A DNA stretch of 64,000 nt from Heterodera schachtii (taxonomy: Eukaryota; Nematoda; Chromadorea; Rhabditida; Heteroderidae), in contig SIJG01000046.1 in assembly GCA_023374025.1 (NCBI GenBank), positions 398,707 to 462,706 on the forward strand, written 5' to 3'. Position numbers and translations under genes: made by a program. The notes beneath the pieces are model-generated. The model searched no databases. It saw nothing but the letters and a program-made list of their open reading frames with translations, and was not told the origin of the DNA. Below, in pieces: positions 47,837 to 58,512 of this stretch (position 1 is its first letter; every line of letters starts with the position of its first letter).

Positions 47837-48578
47837 CGTAGTGCGACATTTGCGGACCGACTTTTGCGGACCGACATTTGCGGACCGACATTTGCGGACC
47901 GACTTTTGCGGACCACTATTTCCCGCTTGAATTGTCAAATAAAAAACTTTTTTTAATTTTCAAGAAATTAAATACTCCCAAAATCGAAATTAGTGATGCA
48001 ATGCGATCTGTTTCAATTGGAGAATTTTATTTTGTCCTAGAAGTCCCAAACCAAGTGGAAACTTTTTTCTTGCTTCTCTGCACGTAGTGAGAATTGGCAC
48101 AAAAATTCGCTATTTTAATACAAATAAAAATCAGTTCAGGATTTTATACCAAGGAAAATTTTTTTCGTGTTTCACTTCCATGATTTATTTGGTTAACCGA
48201 GAGTTTAAATTTTATACGGCATACCAAACAATTAAATTAACAAACAAAAACTAAAATAGTTTTCTATCTTTTTTCCAAAAATTGCCCATATTTGCTGTTC
48301 TAAAATCATTGATCCAAAATTAAAAACGAGCAACTATATACAATGTTTATTAATGAAAACTAAACTTCTTCAAATTTAAAATGGGTTCTTTCGATGTTGA
48401 TTGTATAATTTGATCAGATTACTGTTTAAGGGTGATGTTCAACTCGGAAAAATAACAAACAAAACAAATTTGGTCACTCAATTTTTGAAAAAATTTTTTT
48501 TTTTAGGCGGTTCAATCCCAGAAATAATGGTCCGAAAATGTCGGTCCGCAAAAGTCGGTCCGCAAAAGTCGGCTAACC
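47837..48578. mobile_element. Inverted-repeat element with GCGGACCGAC arrays and 8-bp flanking duplication
   Basis: The left end has five tandem copies of TTTGCGGACCGAC-like units. The right end has three in the opposite orientation (GTCGGTCCGCAAAAGTCGG). The segment is flanked by CCTAGTTT on both sides (47829-47836 and 48579-48586). The interior is AT-rich and without a transposase. This is the same design, terminal direct-repeat clusters in inverted orientation, as the elements at 523-870 and 62088-62418, but with unrelated sequence. Confidence 0.7.
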
Positions 48579-48586
48579 CCTAGTTT

Positions 48587-49754
48587 ACATGTTTTATACA
48601 CCAAAGAGATATTCACCTAATTCTTCATATTTGCCATAATGGCCACTTCATCGCAGCACTAATTACATTAATCACCGCCGATTGTCATTTATCCCCACTT
48701 TTTTGACAATCACCTCTCTTTTTTGGCGGTTTAATTATCCAAGTTTGATTTGATTCTTTTATTGCAAATTTCTGACGGCTTTCAGATGAACGAATTTGGT
48801 CTTTTTTGGACAAAATCAGTTATCAAATCGCATTAAAAATTACAAATTTTCCCGGCGGAACCTATCGGCACCACCGGACAGGTCATTTTCGGCAACCTTT
48901 GATTTTTCCTGGGCCTGGAAATAAGTTGAAATTTTTAGAAAAAATGAATTTTTGAATTGGCGAATTATCAATGCTCCCCTTTGAATCATTAGTCAACTCA
49001 AAAGACACAAAATCACAATTGACAGACGAAAAAGCATTGGAAAAAGCCTTTAAGGCAAAAAATTAGCAACAATAAAATGAACTCTTTCACAGATTTGGAC
49101 ACTGATCCCCCCCCCCCCCCCCCCCGCCCATCCAGTCCCGTTGATTTTGTATGCACCGGGATTTTATTAATTTTATACATAATATGAAAATTTAAAAATT
49201 GTTTAAAAATTTATGTTAAAAAATTGGAAAATTTTGAGTTTTTAAATCCGCGATCGGCGACCGCGGCAATTTGACTCCGCGATGCGCGAACCGTGATCGC
49301 GAGATTTTTCTGTCCGCGCCCCACTTCAGGAAAAAGTCGAACTCGAGAGAAACAAATTGGAGAGACGGATGACTGCTGAGAATGGACGGAGCAAATTGAC
49401 GTAAATTGCATAAATCCTTTGCCATAAGAAGCGAACAGAGAACGGAAATGGCAGAGAAAAGGAGAACATTATGAAAACAAAAAACATAAAAAACGCAAAG
49501 AATTTATTAATTAAGAAAAATATTATGTGCTATGAAACCGTGGATGGTCATTAATTGGACTTAATATTGATTGGACGCATATAAATCGATTAGACTCATA
49601 TTATACTAGCATTATTGATCCACTTCACTGTGCAGAAAAAAGTACCATCTCGTCGTTTCTTTTTACAAGCACATTTCGGTTTTTATTTCTCCTCATTTAT
49701 AGATACATAATATTCCATTTTAGTTAATCTAATTTAATCCTAATTGGCAACAAA
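48587..49754. other. Spacer with a long poly-C run
   Basis: Holds a C run at 49108-49125 and a CG-rich patch near 49248-49320 (CGCGATCGGCGACCGCGG). A Pro/Gly/His-rich plus-strand frame at 48850-48925 has no good splice borders. No gene called. Confidence 0.4.
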
Positions 49755-51152
49755 ATGTCAGACAATCCCAGCAAAGTCGAAAAACAAATGGCAAAAGCAA
49801 TGTAATTTGAGTCTGTATTTTTATGTTTAAATTCATCCTTTTTCCATTTTTCAGTTTCATATCCGGCGACGGTTGGCTGGCGGTGTTCGATTTGCTCACG
49901 CCTTCTCAACTTGGCCTTGGAATCGCACTGATCAGCCCCCGATTTGACCGATTTGTGGACGAACATTTCAAAACGCGAAAATGGGCATTGGGCGACATAC
50001 GAATTCGAAGCAAAATTGGACAAAATGGCACAAAGGAAATGGAAATTGTCAGTTCCGACTTGAAATTGTTGCCAATTCCGCAAAATCCGCCGCCAAAAAA
50101 AGTCATTGGATTCAGCCGAATTTCGATAAGGTAAAATTAAAAAATTTGAGTAATAGTTTTTTGCTAGTTTAAAATCTATTTTAGAACATAAAAATGAATT
50201 TTGAAAAATTCAAATTTTTGACTTTTGTCCCGAATTCGGGTCCGGGGTTCTAAATAGGCCAAAATGAATGCCATATTTATGATCAGTGACCCAAAAAATC
50301 CTTAGAAATATGTTTCCACGACAAAAACAAAAAAAAATTTTCTGCCAAAAAAAGGGGGGGAGCATCTAAAAAATTACTGATTAATGTATTTTATGCTATT
50401 TGCAGTTACATCGATCACAATGTGCTCACTTTTCTTCGCCATTTCACTTTTTGTGGAATGAATTTGCTCTTTTCAACAATTATTAATGATCGCATTTCGG
50501 AATTATTTTTACACAACATTTGGCCAATGCTCAAAGACAACATTCGCCGGATTGACTTATGGCCAAGAAATTTCCGCCATTTGCGCCAATTCCTTCCGTC
50601 AATTCTCTGCGGTTGTCCGTCTCTCCGCTGTTTCAGTTGCGATGTTTTCCCGGCATTTCCGCCCGAGGACAGTGCCAATGCGTCGGAAGGCCAAGCCGTG
50701 GCCAAATGGCTTTTGCAGCCTCATCCGAACGGTGTGCCGAAGGTGCTCCGATGCAGAATCTGTCCAGCAGGGCAATTGCCAACAAAAATGGAACCACTTA
50801 AAATGGTGTCTAATTTTATTGCGCCGTATTTTTTTGCCTTCAATTTTCATTTAGGCTTTTACCAATGCTTCATCTCCTGTCAGCTTCATCTTTTTCCTTT
50901 GGACTCGCTTTTGGTTTCTCTTTTGCTGATGACTCCGTTTTGCCTTTTGAGATGACCAACGAATTCACTGGGGAACGATTGGCACTGAAAAAGTCCAACA
51001 ACAGAGACTTTTTGCTGATTCGTTGTCCGATTTGGCGAAATGAAACCAAATGGACAAAATGGGAAAATGAAGCGATCGGAGAGCACTTTCAGTGGAATCG
51101 AATTGACATTGACCTTAATGAGGACAAAATGGGAGAGGAGTCAGTAATTTGA
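49755..51152 (+). CDS. F-box-like protein of the kind expanded in cyst nematodes, with a frameshift in the last exon
   Basis: Exons 49755-49801, 49855-50130, 50406-50805 and 50855-51152, with GT-AG borders and matching phases. The N-terminus (MSDNPSKVEKQMAKA, then SGDGWLAVFDLLTPSQLGLG and ALISPRFDRFVDEHF) resembles the F-box-like start of a large cyst-nematode family that I recall, including the pattern LGL-x-IALIS-x-RFD. Later landmarks also fit: KVIGFSRISI, LPSILCGCPSLR, DVFPAFPPEDSA, VAKWLLQPHPNGVPKVL, then PFEMTNEFTGERLALK and FLLIRCPI. Such proteins would act as substrate adaptors of SCF ubiquitin ligases, but that is inference. In exon 4 the frame that joins exon 3 (AFTNASSPVSF) and the frame carrying DDSVLPFEMTNE differ by one base around 50900-50925. 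This is either one extra base or a sequencing error, so the copy may be non-functional. Confidence 0.7.
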
Positions 51153-51552
51153 AACCAAAATTAATTATTGTTCGTAGGACATTTTAATTTTGATTTAAAT
51201 ATTGTATTTATCACCAATTTGCAAAACCTTTATCATTCTGAGCAATTTTCTGTCATTGTTGATCTGATAAAAAAAAAGTCATTGGATTCTAAAGAGTCAG
51301 AAATTTGTTTTAAAACATTATTTTCAATTTTTTAAGAGAATTTTATAAAATTTTCTAACTTTATTTTGAGCCGATTAAAATGTTACGAGAAACGTTTAAA
51401 GAAGAATTCGGAGACGAATTTATCACTTTAATGGGTCGACATTTCTTAAAATCCTTTTTTCTCTTTGATTTGAAATTTAGTAAAAAGAATAAAAAATATG
51501 TTTAAATTGTAAGGGCGAAAATGCCGAAATTGAACTCAAAGTTCAAAATCGC
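51153..51552. other. AT-rich 3' flank of the F-box-like gene
   Basis: Nothing recognised. Confidence 0.4.
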
Positions 51553-51759
51553 ATGCCTTTTCAGTTTTGTTTGGTGCGACAAACGAACGCCCCAGGCCAC
51601 ACCGTCCAGTGTGAGTGCAATTGCCAGCAGAGCCGGGGAAGGGTCGAACTCGGCACTTGCACGGGCACCGACCGAGAAAAAGCGCCAATGGAAGGGCCAA
51701 TCAAAAAGCCAAAGAGAAGGAGCCACCAATTAAAGCCTACAAATAAACCCGAAAAATAA
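51553..51759 (+). CDS. Possible small Cys-containing protein or terminal exon
   Basis: A GC-richer open frame ending at TAA 51759 reads TNAPGHTVQCECNCQQSRG then LGTCTGTDREKAP and a Lys-rich tail. The CECNC cluster and GTCTG are suggestive of a secreted Cys-rich peptide. CCTTTTCAG at about 51565 could be its acceptor. An overlapping frame (51521-51733) is also open, so the reading frame is not settled. Confidence 0.25.
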   Translation: MPFQFCLVRQTNAPGHTVQCECNCQQSRGRVELGTCTGTDREKAPMEGPIKKPKRRSHQLKPTNKPEK

Positions 51760-52718
51760 AAAATCATTGGTATTTAGACCAGTTAATTTCCTATTATCAG
51801 AAATAAAAAATGTTATTCCATTTCCTTATTGCTCCAATAATTAAAGCAAAAATTTTGAACTAATTAGAATTCTTGAAAGTTCGACTCTCTTTTCGGCATG
51901 GCATTTGCTCACTCACCATGCCTTTGCCCAAATGGCCCTTTTTAAGGATTCTTTCCAAAAATAAGGAAATTTCTCAGAAAAGTATCAAAAACCAGCACCT
52001 CAAAACATAATTGACCCCTCGAAAAGCAGCAAAAGGATAAATATTCTTGGCAAAAAGACAATAATTTTTCTGTCGTTCTGCGCCTATAGCTTTAATAAAA
52101 AGATATTTACGCCAAAAAGCATTGAAATGATTAGGGCTGCCAAAAATATGTACAAAAAGTGGTCAAAATATGTACATAAAAAATCAAAAATTTATAAATA
52201 AAAATTTAAATTGTTATTTTTTGGAAAAAAATTCTCCGTAAAGGATGAAATAGGCAGAAAATGGTACTGTATTTTTTCAGTAAAATCAGAAATTTTTACA
52301 AAAAATATATTAGAAAACGCTGTCATCCTGATCTCTTACCCTGAAAGACTAAAATTCTTAAAAATTTATAAACTGAAAAATGGAAGAAAACGTCTTATTT
52401 ACAAAACCTTTAAAATTAAAAAAAAATTACTCACACTAACTCAAAAAAAAAAATAAAATAAATAAATAATAATAATAATAATTTATCGTATTTTTTTCGA
52501 ATGGTTACGAATGTTTTGCTTTTGTTCCTTGCGAAAATGTGACGGTTTTTTGAAAAACAGTATGATTCAGATAAATTTCGAATTGGGCAATTACGACCGA
52601 ATTTGTACCGTATAATTTAAAATCAAACAAAGGTTTGTCTCGGCGGATGTGTACCATAATTATTTGCCAGGCTGCGTTTATTTGTCAACTGTGCCAACAA
52701 TCGCCACCATTTTGGCAC
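51760..52718. other. AT-rich spacer
   Basis: No gene supported. TAGGGCTGCCAAAAATATG at about 52133 resembles the left end of a hAT-like element, but no matching right end was found. Confidence 0.4.
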
Positions 52719-52839
52719 TCAACTAACGAAATTGACGGTTTTGTAAGAAAACGTGCTGTTCATCGGCATTTTGTCAAAGCGGGCCAATGTGACGGTGTCG
52801 GATAAAAGGGCGCACTTTGTCTGGGCCACTTCAGTGAAA
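52719..52839 (-). CDS. Isolated terminal exon, unrecognised
   Basis: On the minus strand, TAATTAGCAG is followed by a one-base overhang and 39 residues (FTEVAQTKCALLSDTVTLAR, then FDKMPMNSTFSYKTV) to a TGA stop. Its GC content stands well above its surroundings. No upstream exon was located in the next kilobase to the right, so this may be a gene remnant. The family is not recognised. Confidence 0.35.
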
Positions 52840-53035
52840 CTGCTAATTACCCCAATACATAAAATTTGAACCGATTGTTTTAAACCATTTATTCAAGATC
52901 CTTCCTAATGATATCAATTTGGTTGTAAAAAACCTTCGAAGGATTTTCAAAAATTATCATTTTTAATTATTTGATATAGAAGAGGTGTATTACTGTCGTA
53001 GGACGGAATTGAACTTGTCCACTTTCCATTGATTT

Positions 53036-53490
53036 TAGAGCTCGGTATTTTGAAAAAAAGATTGGACCTGGATTCCATGTTGGACCTGGACCTTGATTTC
53101 CTGGACAAAAATCCAGGAAAATCCAGGTCCAGGAAAAATCCAGGCTCCTCGAGACCTGGATCCAGGCCTGGACCTGGATTTTTTGAATCTCATTTTAGAA
53201 ATCAAAAAAATATTTGAAAAAATTAATTGTTTGCTTAGAAACATCTAAAAATATCTAATTTATAATAATAATGTGTTTTTAAATTTATTTAATCTTTTTT
53301 TTGAAAACTTGAAAAAACAGCGGTCACTTGAAATAATAAATTCTAAAATTTTGTCCAGGAAAATTCAGGTTTTTTCCTGTTTTGCCTGGACCTGGACTTG
53401 GCTTTTTTTTTACAGTTCACCTCGACCTGGATTTCCTGGACAAAAATCCAGGAAAATCCAGGCCTGGATCCAGGTCCAGGCTGAGCTCTA
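53036..53490. mobile_element. hAT-like MITE with internal CCAGG/CCTGG palindromes
   Basis: The ends are TAGAGCTCGG on the left and, read inward from the right, TAGAGCTCAG. The flanks are ATTGATTT (53028-53035) and ATTGATTG (53491-53498), an 8-bp duplication with one mismatch. Both subterminal regions are packed with TCCAGG and CCTGGA units, including TTTCCTGGACAAAAATCCAG on both sides, giving strong hairpins. There is no transposase. The length, ends and duplication fit a non-autonomous hAT. Confidence 0.8.
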
Positions 53491-53498
53491 ATTGATTG

Positions 53499-54476
53499 TA
53501 TTAAACAACCAATTGGGACTAATAAATAAATATAACAAAAATTTAGTAGCAATGCAACTTTAATATGGTCCAGAAGAATGGAACCGAATTTAAGGACTTA
53601 AAAAAGGAACAAACAAAGTATAATGGGAAAAAATCGGCATAAAAATAAAACAACAAATGGCACAAATTATGCAAAAAAAAAGGGTCGAAAAGAGAAGAGA
53701 TGCGGCAAAACTTCAAAGAGACCAGGCTCAATAAAACCAAAGGGTGTCCACAGAGCCACTTAAATATTAGCTTTCAGAGTACGCTTCAAATTATGTTTTA
53801 ATTAAAATTATTTATTTATTATCCATTTATATTTGCCATATTTGTTTTATTAATCATTATCATTTTTTTAAAGATTTATCATTACTTTTTATTAATTAAT
53901 AATTTGTTTTTACGTACGGAATCGTCATTTGCCTTTTTCGATTAATCATTTTAATTAATTTGTCTTTTTTGCCCACGTTCTTTAGAAAAAGTATATTTTC
54001 GTCATAAGCAATTTTTTTTTTTTTTTCAAAAAATTTTTTGTCATAGAAAAAATTTAGTTAAATTTTTAATTACAATAATAATTAATTTTCATAACTTTTA
54101 TACAATTTTCATTTTATTTTTTATTGTTTTTTTCTTTTTTAAAATTTTCATTATTTTTACTCTCTTCGCGAAATTTTGTGATTTGTCATTTAATTGTTAA
54201 AAAATAATTTAAAGGTTCGTCAAAAAATTAACCGGCTGAGAGAAAGCCATTTTTTTATATTTGCACAACTTTAAAAAACAGAGATATGCGAACAGAAAAA
54301 AAAAGTTCAATTTTTTAACGGAATGTTTTGGCGGAAACGAACCAAAAAATTGGACTCTGCCGAACTGAGCCCATCAAATCAATGAAAATTCACTGCTAAA
54401 CAAATTTCATAGAAAATTTTTTATGCCTGCCAACATTTTCCGTTCATCGAAAATGAAAACGGTGCAAAAATTTCCG
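53499..54476. other. AT-rich upstream region of the pectate lyase gene
   Basis: No gene or clear repeat seen. Any gland-specific promoter elements of the pectate lyase would lie in its right part. Confidence 0.4.
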
Positions 54477-54485
54477 TATAAAAAG
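54477..54485 (+). promoter_or_regulatory. TATA-like box upstream of the pectate lyase
   Basis: TATAAAAAG lies 68 bp before the ATG at 54553. Position and sequence are right for a core promoter, but in AT-rich DNA this can occur by chance. Confidence 0.35.
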
Positions 54486-54552
54486 GTAATTAAATTATCA
54501 TTTCTCAACATATTAAAAATAAAAGTTTTAATTTGAAATTTTATTAAAGTAA

Positions 54553-55398
54553 ATGCATTCATTAATCATTCTCGGCATTGCTTTTGCCAATTTGGCACCA
54601 AATGCTTTTGGCCAGCAATGGCCAAAAGCAACAAGTGATGAAACGGTTTCGGCAACCATCAAAGTGTCGGGCGGCACCAAAGACTTTGGCTACAAACGAT
54701 TAACCGCCTCTTCGGCGTTGGGCACCGGTGATCAGTCGGAGGGCCAAAAAGCACTGATCCGTGCTGAAAAGGGCGCAGTGATCAAAAATTTGATCATCGG
54801 TCAAAACGGGGCGGACGGCATTCACTGCTATGACGGGTGCACGCTGCAAAATGTGTGGTGGGAAAAGGTGGGCGAAGACGCGGCCACTTTCCGGAGCAGC
54901 AGCGGATGCACGGAATACGATTTTCTGGTGACGGGCGGCGGTGTGAAAAATGCCGCGGACAAAGTGTTCCAAATGAACGGCGCCGGCACTTTGACAGTCA
55001 AAGATTTTGTGGTAATCTACACATATATTTAATAACTAAAAATCTGTTAATTATGTAATTTCTTTTTTCCCTAATTAAAATTGCCTTCCTTTCATGCCGA
55101 AAACATTGGCAAATTGGTGCGTTCGTGTGGCAACTGCAAATCGCAATGCCAAAAGCGCAAATTCGTGGTGGAGAATGTCAAAGTGACGGGACTCAAAACG
55201 CTGTTGTGCGGCGTTAACGAAAATTACGGCGACGTGGCGACCATCAAAAATGTGCAAGTCAGCGGACCATCGAAGAAAGTGTGTGCCGAATTTGAGGGCA
55301 ACGACAAGCAAACGGAGCCGCCGATGCTGCGCAGTTTCGACGTCGGGTCGAGCGGAGACGGCAAAAATTGCATAATTTCGGGCACCACAAGCGGTTGA
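54553..55398 (+). CDS. Secreted pectate lyase, polysaccharide lyase family 3
   Basis: Two exons, 54553-55011 and about 55096-55398, together about 253 residues, the usual PL3 size. Residues 1-20 form a signal peptide (MHSLIILGIAFANLAPNAFG). PL3 landmarks in order: VSGGTKDFGYKRLTASS, ALIRAEKGAVIKNLIIG, DGIHCYDGCTLQNVWWEKVG, EDAATFRSSSGCTEYDF, AADKVFQMNGAGTLTVKDF, then in exon 2 the Cys cluster SCGNCKSQCQKRKFVVENVK, LCGVNENYGDVATIKNV and a C-terminus ISGTTSG. The family cleaves polygalacturonate by Ca-dependent beta-elimination and softens plant cell walls during migration in roots. The donor is GTAATC, but the expected acceptor before AENIGKL reads TTTCAT instead of TTTCAG. The other copy has TTTTAG at this place. 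Splicing may therefore be impaired, or the base may be an error. Confidence 0.9.
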
Positions 55399-55765
55399 TC
55401 AAGCAAAGTGATCTGATCAGAAAAAAGGAGGGACCGGAAAAGGAGAGACTTGATAAAGATTCATAATTAATTTATTAGACAGACATTTTTTGGGTTTGCA
55501 ATTAAAATAATGGCAAAATAAATAATTAACTGAAATAAATCTGGAGGACTAATTTTAGAATTTACTTAGAACTTAAATTGATTAACTATACAAAATTTTA
55601 TCGGCTTAATTCTTATTAATTTAAATCAATTTAAGATTTTCATTTTAAATTGTAAAATACACTTTTTAATTTCAACGCACAAAAATGAAATAAGTAAATA
55701 AAATTTCTTTTGTGCTCTCTTCTGCTGCCGACTTTTGTTTATCATCAAATCATATCTTTTCTCCT
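55399..55765. other. Convergent 3' flank between pectate lyase and the small acidic gene
   Basis: The first 50 bp or so match the 3' flank of the disrupted pectate lyase copy (TGATCAAGCAAAGTGATCTG). The rest is AT-rich without features. Confidence 0.5.
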
Positions 55766-56374
55766 TCACAAATCTTTTATCGCATCAATTAGCAAGTCAG
55801 CAATTTCGTCGACCTTAAAAATTTGAGAAGAAAATACATAACTAAAAATTTAGTGAAAAATAAATTTACCACTAAATCTTTTCCATCAACGGCAGATGCC
55901 TTTTCTTAACACATTTAAAATAAAATTTTTCTCATTATCTAATTTTAGTAATTTTTAAAACAGAAAATAAAAATGCAAAAAAATGCACCGGAAAAATTCA
56001 TTTTTTTTTAAATGTTCACCCGATTTTTCTGCCGGTCGATTCGCTTTTGACATTTCCAATAAGTCCGAAATTGTGTCAATTTCTTCAGCTGCTGAAGAAG
56101 CGTCTAATTCCTTGTCAGACCTTTGTAAAAAAAAATTGTTTGATAATTTAAATAAATTTAACAAAATTTGAATTATTTTATATTTTTGAGTGAATTAATA
56201 ATACCTGAACACGTTGAATTTTGGGTTTTTCGGGAAGTACAGGTTGAAAATGGTGTAATGGGCTTTTGCTGGTGGTTGAATGTTGTTGGACGGGATGATA
56301 ATTGCTTGTTCTTCAACTGTTACTGCTGCTGATGGGCGAGGAGGTGAAAGATGAAGCGATTGAGGCGATGGCAT
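55766..56374 (-). CDS. Small acidic protein, likely downstream cistron, unrecognised
   Basis: Four phase-consistent exons (5' to 3'): 56205-56374, 56020-56120, 55870-55904, 55766-55813, giving 117 residues. The ATG lies four bases after TTTGTTTTTCAG, a classic acceptor that could serve spliced-leader trans-splicing. The product starts MPSPQSLHLSPPRPSAAVTV, contains YTIFNLYFPKNPKFNVF and an acidic helix-like part (ASSAAEEIDTISDLLEMSKA), and ends VDEIADLLIDAIKDL. There is no signal peptide. The stop of the upstream CBM14 gene is 47 nt before this start and on the same strand, suggesting an operon. The only nearby donor in the CBM14 gene is in a phase that would not enter this frame. It could alternatively be the tail of the CBM14 gene in a model I have mis-joined. 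Confidence 0.55.
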
Positions 56375-56421
56375 GAAACTGAAAAACAAATTTAAAAATT
56401 ATTTCCACAAAAATTTTCTTT

Positions 56422-57690
56422 TTATTTTAATACTAATTGCCTGCTAATCGCTCGTCGCTTGCGTGCCACTTTCTTTTTCGTTTTGCCATTGGCTTTTCCT
56501 CCCTTTTCCGTTTCATCATCCGCTTTCTGATCATCAGAATTTGGCTCAGCGTTGTCCTCTTTTTGCTGTTGATCAGCTTCCCCTTCGTCCTCCTCATCTT
56601 CCGCTCTCATTCCGATCACATTTGCCGTCCTCCCATTGCCTTTTTGCCCTCCCCCATTTTTGTTTCCTCCATCACTGTACGGCTTTTTGCGACATTTTGA
56701 AGCAAAATCGCAAACACCTTTTTTAAATTTATGTGATAAATTGATTAAAATTTTATTTATGTATTCTTTTGTATACGAGCATGTCTGTTGTACACCAAGC
56801 CTGGTGGGCAATGCTTGTCGTGCTTCTGTCCCCTCACACATGTGTAGTATATTGTTGAACAGGCACTCGCTTCATAATCGCCGTCAGGGTTTTCCTTTTT
56901 ATTCAAAATAAGAAATAATTTTATTAAATTATTAATTTCATTTTTTGAATCCAAAATTATTCAGCTAATCCCTTTTTATTTTTGTATATTTTAAATCTTA
57001 AATCTCCCCCTATGGTCCGCTCGCTGCTCACTTGGCAATTGAACGGGTCCGCCGCGCGATACAGCACATTCGAAGGCCGATGCTTTCTGTGGCACGGGTC
57101 CACCGAACTTGGCGTATCGCATTGGTTGGTGTTCGGGTTCAGCTTCAGCCCGGAATAGCACTCCATCGGCAATTCGCGTCCATTGGCACAAATTGAGTAA
57201 TAACTGAAATATAAAATAAAAATTATAGCTATTTTTTAGTTAATTTGTGTTTGTAACGGTTACGTTTTGTCTTGACTCTTGTCCATTAATTAACCCACTG
57301 AATGTTTTGTCATGCTTTTCGGGATGGCTACTTCTCTAATCTATTAATATTATTTTGAAAATGTTTGTTTTTTGGCGTGTACCTGCTGCAGTCCCACACA
57401 TAATTGCCATCCTTCAGCAATTCGCAATTTACTGGCTTCCGAAGTTGTCGATCATCTAAAGGCATTAAAATATGATTTCACCCATTAAAACTTAAATAAA
57501 TAAATTGTTTATTAGCTGATGACTTTTTTGGCCCAAAACATTCCATGAGAACAGAGCAATTTTTATGAAGAATAGCAATGAAAATGTTGATGCCAAACCC
57601 ATTGCTAAAAAACAAATAGAAAAGCGACGATAAAATAATCAAAAAATAATTAAATTTTAATTTAAATTTAAATTGACAAAAAGCGATCAT
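56422..57690 (-). CDS. Secreted protein with two CBM14 chitin-binding domains and a charged tail
   Basis: Minus-strand exons, 5' to 3': about 57540-57690, 57383-57455, 57032-57203, 56777-56894, 56422-56717; phases agree and give 269 residues. Exon 1 supplies a hydrophobic N-terminus (FNYFLIILSSLFYLFFSN) that looks like a signal peptide; its 3' border is the least certain. The first six-Cys CBM14 domain spans exons 2-3 (VNC, WDC, SIC, MEC, NQC, DPC). The second spans exons 3-5 (FNC, SAC, YTC, KHC, RVC, SKC). The tail is acidic (AEDEEDEGEADQQQKED), then basic (KTKKKVARKRR). CBM14 domains bind chitin in cuticle, eggshell or peritrophic matrix proteins. The layout (signal, CBM14, charged tail) echoes the gene at 18456-21001. 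A possible operon partner follows downstream. Confidence 0.8.
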
Positions 57691-58440
57691 TGAGTGACTT
57701 TATAAAATGCTTTTACAGAGAGACCAAAAATCACTTTCAGATGATCATAAAATAATGGAAAAGAATAAGCAAATTTTGGCATTTGATTTAACGAAAGAAA
57801 TTTCTTTGACTGCACAAATGACATTGTTATTCATCATTTTGTCCATAAAATGGCAGTGTATTATTATGAACAAAATGGCATTTCTATGGGCTTAATGACT
57901 CACCATAGACACTTCATTATTTTAAAGGACTGATGTAAAAAAATTGCCCAAAATTTATTAATTTTTAACCTTATATGTAATATTTGATTATTGTGTAAAT
58001 TCAATTCGAAATATGCTGTTGAAAAAAATACTTTTAAATTTATTTGAATTCTTTAACCAAAAATAAATTTAAAGATTCATTCACATGGAACTGTCAAGAT
58101 TTATAAATTCAAAAGTTTATTAATTCGAGGGTATGCTTTTTATTTAAACAAACGATTATTTAATGATAAGAAAATTAACTGCGAATTTGGCAGGATAAAA
58201 TGGTCACTGATATTTTCTTAAGAAAAAAATTATTTATTTTAGTAAAACATTTTATCAAATATTGTTAGTTAATAAAATAACAAAAAACAACAAATAAATA
58301 TTAATAATCTTTATAATGTCCTATATTCGTTAAATAAAAATTTATGTATTCATCTAATTAAATAACATTAATATTAAATTGATTATAACTTTTTTCTTTA
58401 TTGAAATATAATGAAATAAAAAAAAATTAAAAAAAATTAA
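57691..58440. other. AT-rich spacer
   Basis: No gene or repeat recognised; simple AT-rich sequence. Confidence 0.4.
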
Positions 58441-58512
58441 TTCCCATGCCGGGAATCGAACCCGGGCCGTGTGGGTGAAAACCACAAATCCTAACCACTA
58501 GACCACATGGGA
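58441..58512 (-). tRNA. tRNA-Glu (anticodon TTC)
   Basis: The minus strand folds as a standard cloverleaf. The acceptor TCCCATG pairs with CATGGGA. The D arm carries GGTCTAGTGGTTAGGAT, and the anticodon stem TGTGG/CCACA encloses TTTTCAC with anticodon TTC. The T arm is CCGGG TTCGATT CCCGG. The sequence closely follows eukaryotic nuclear tRNA-Glu. No intron. Confidence 0.93.
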
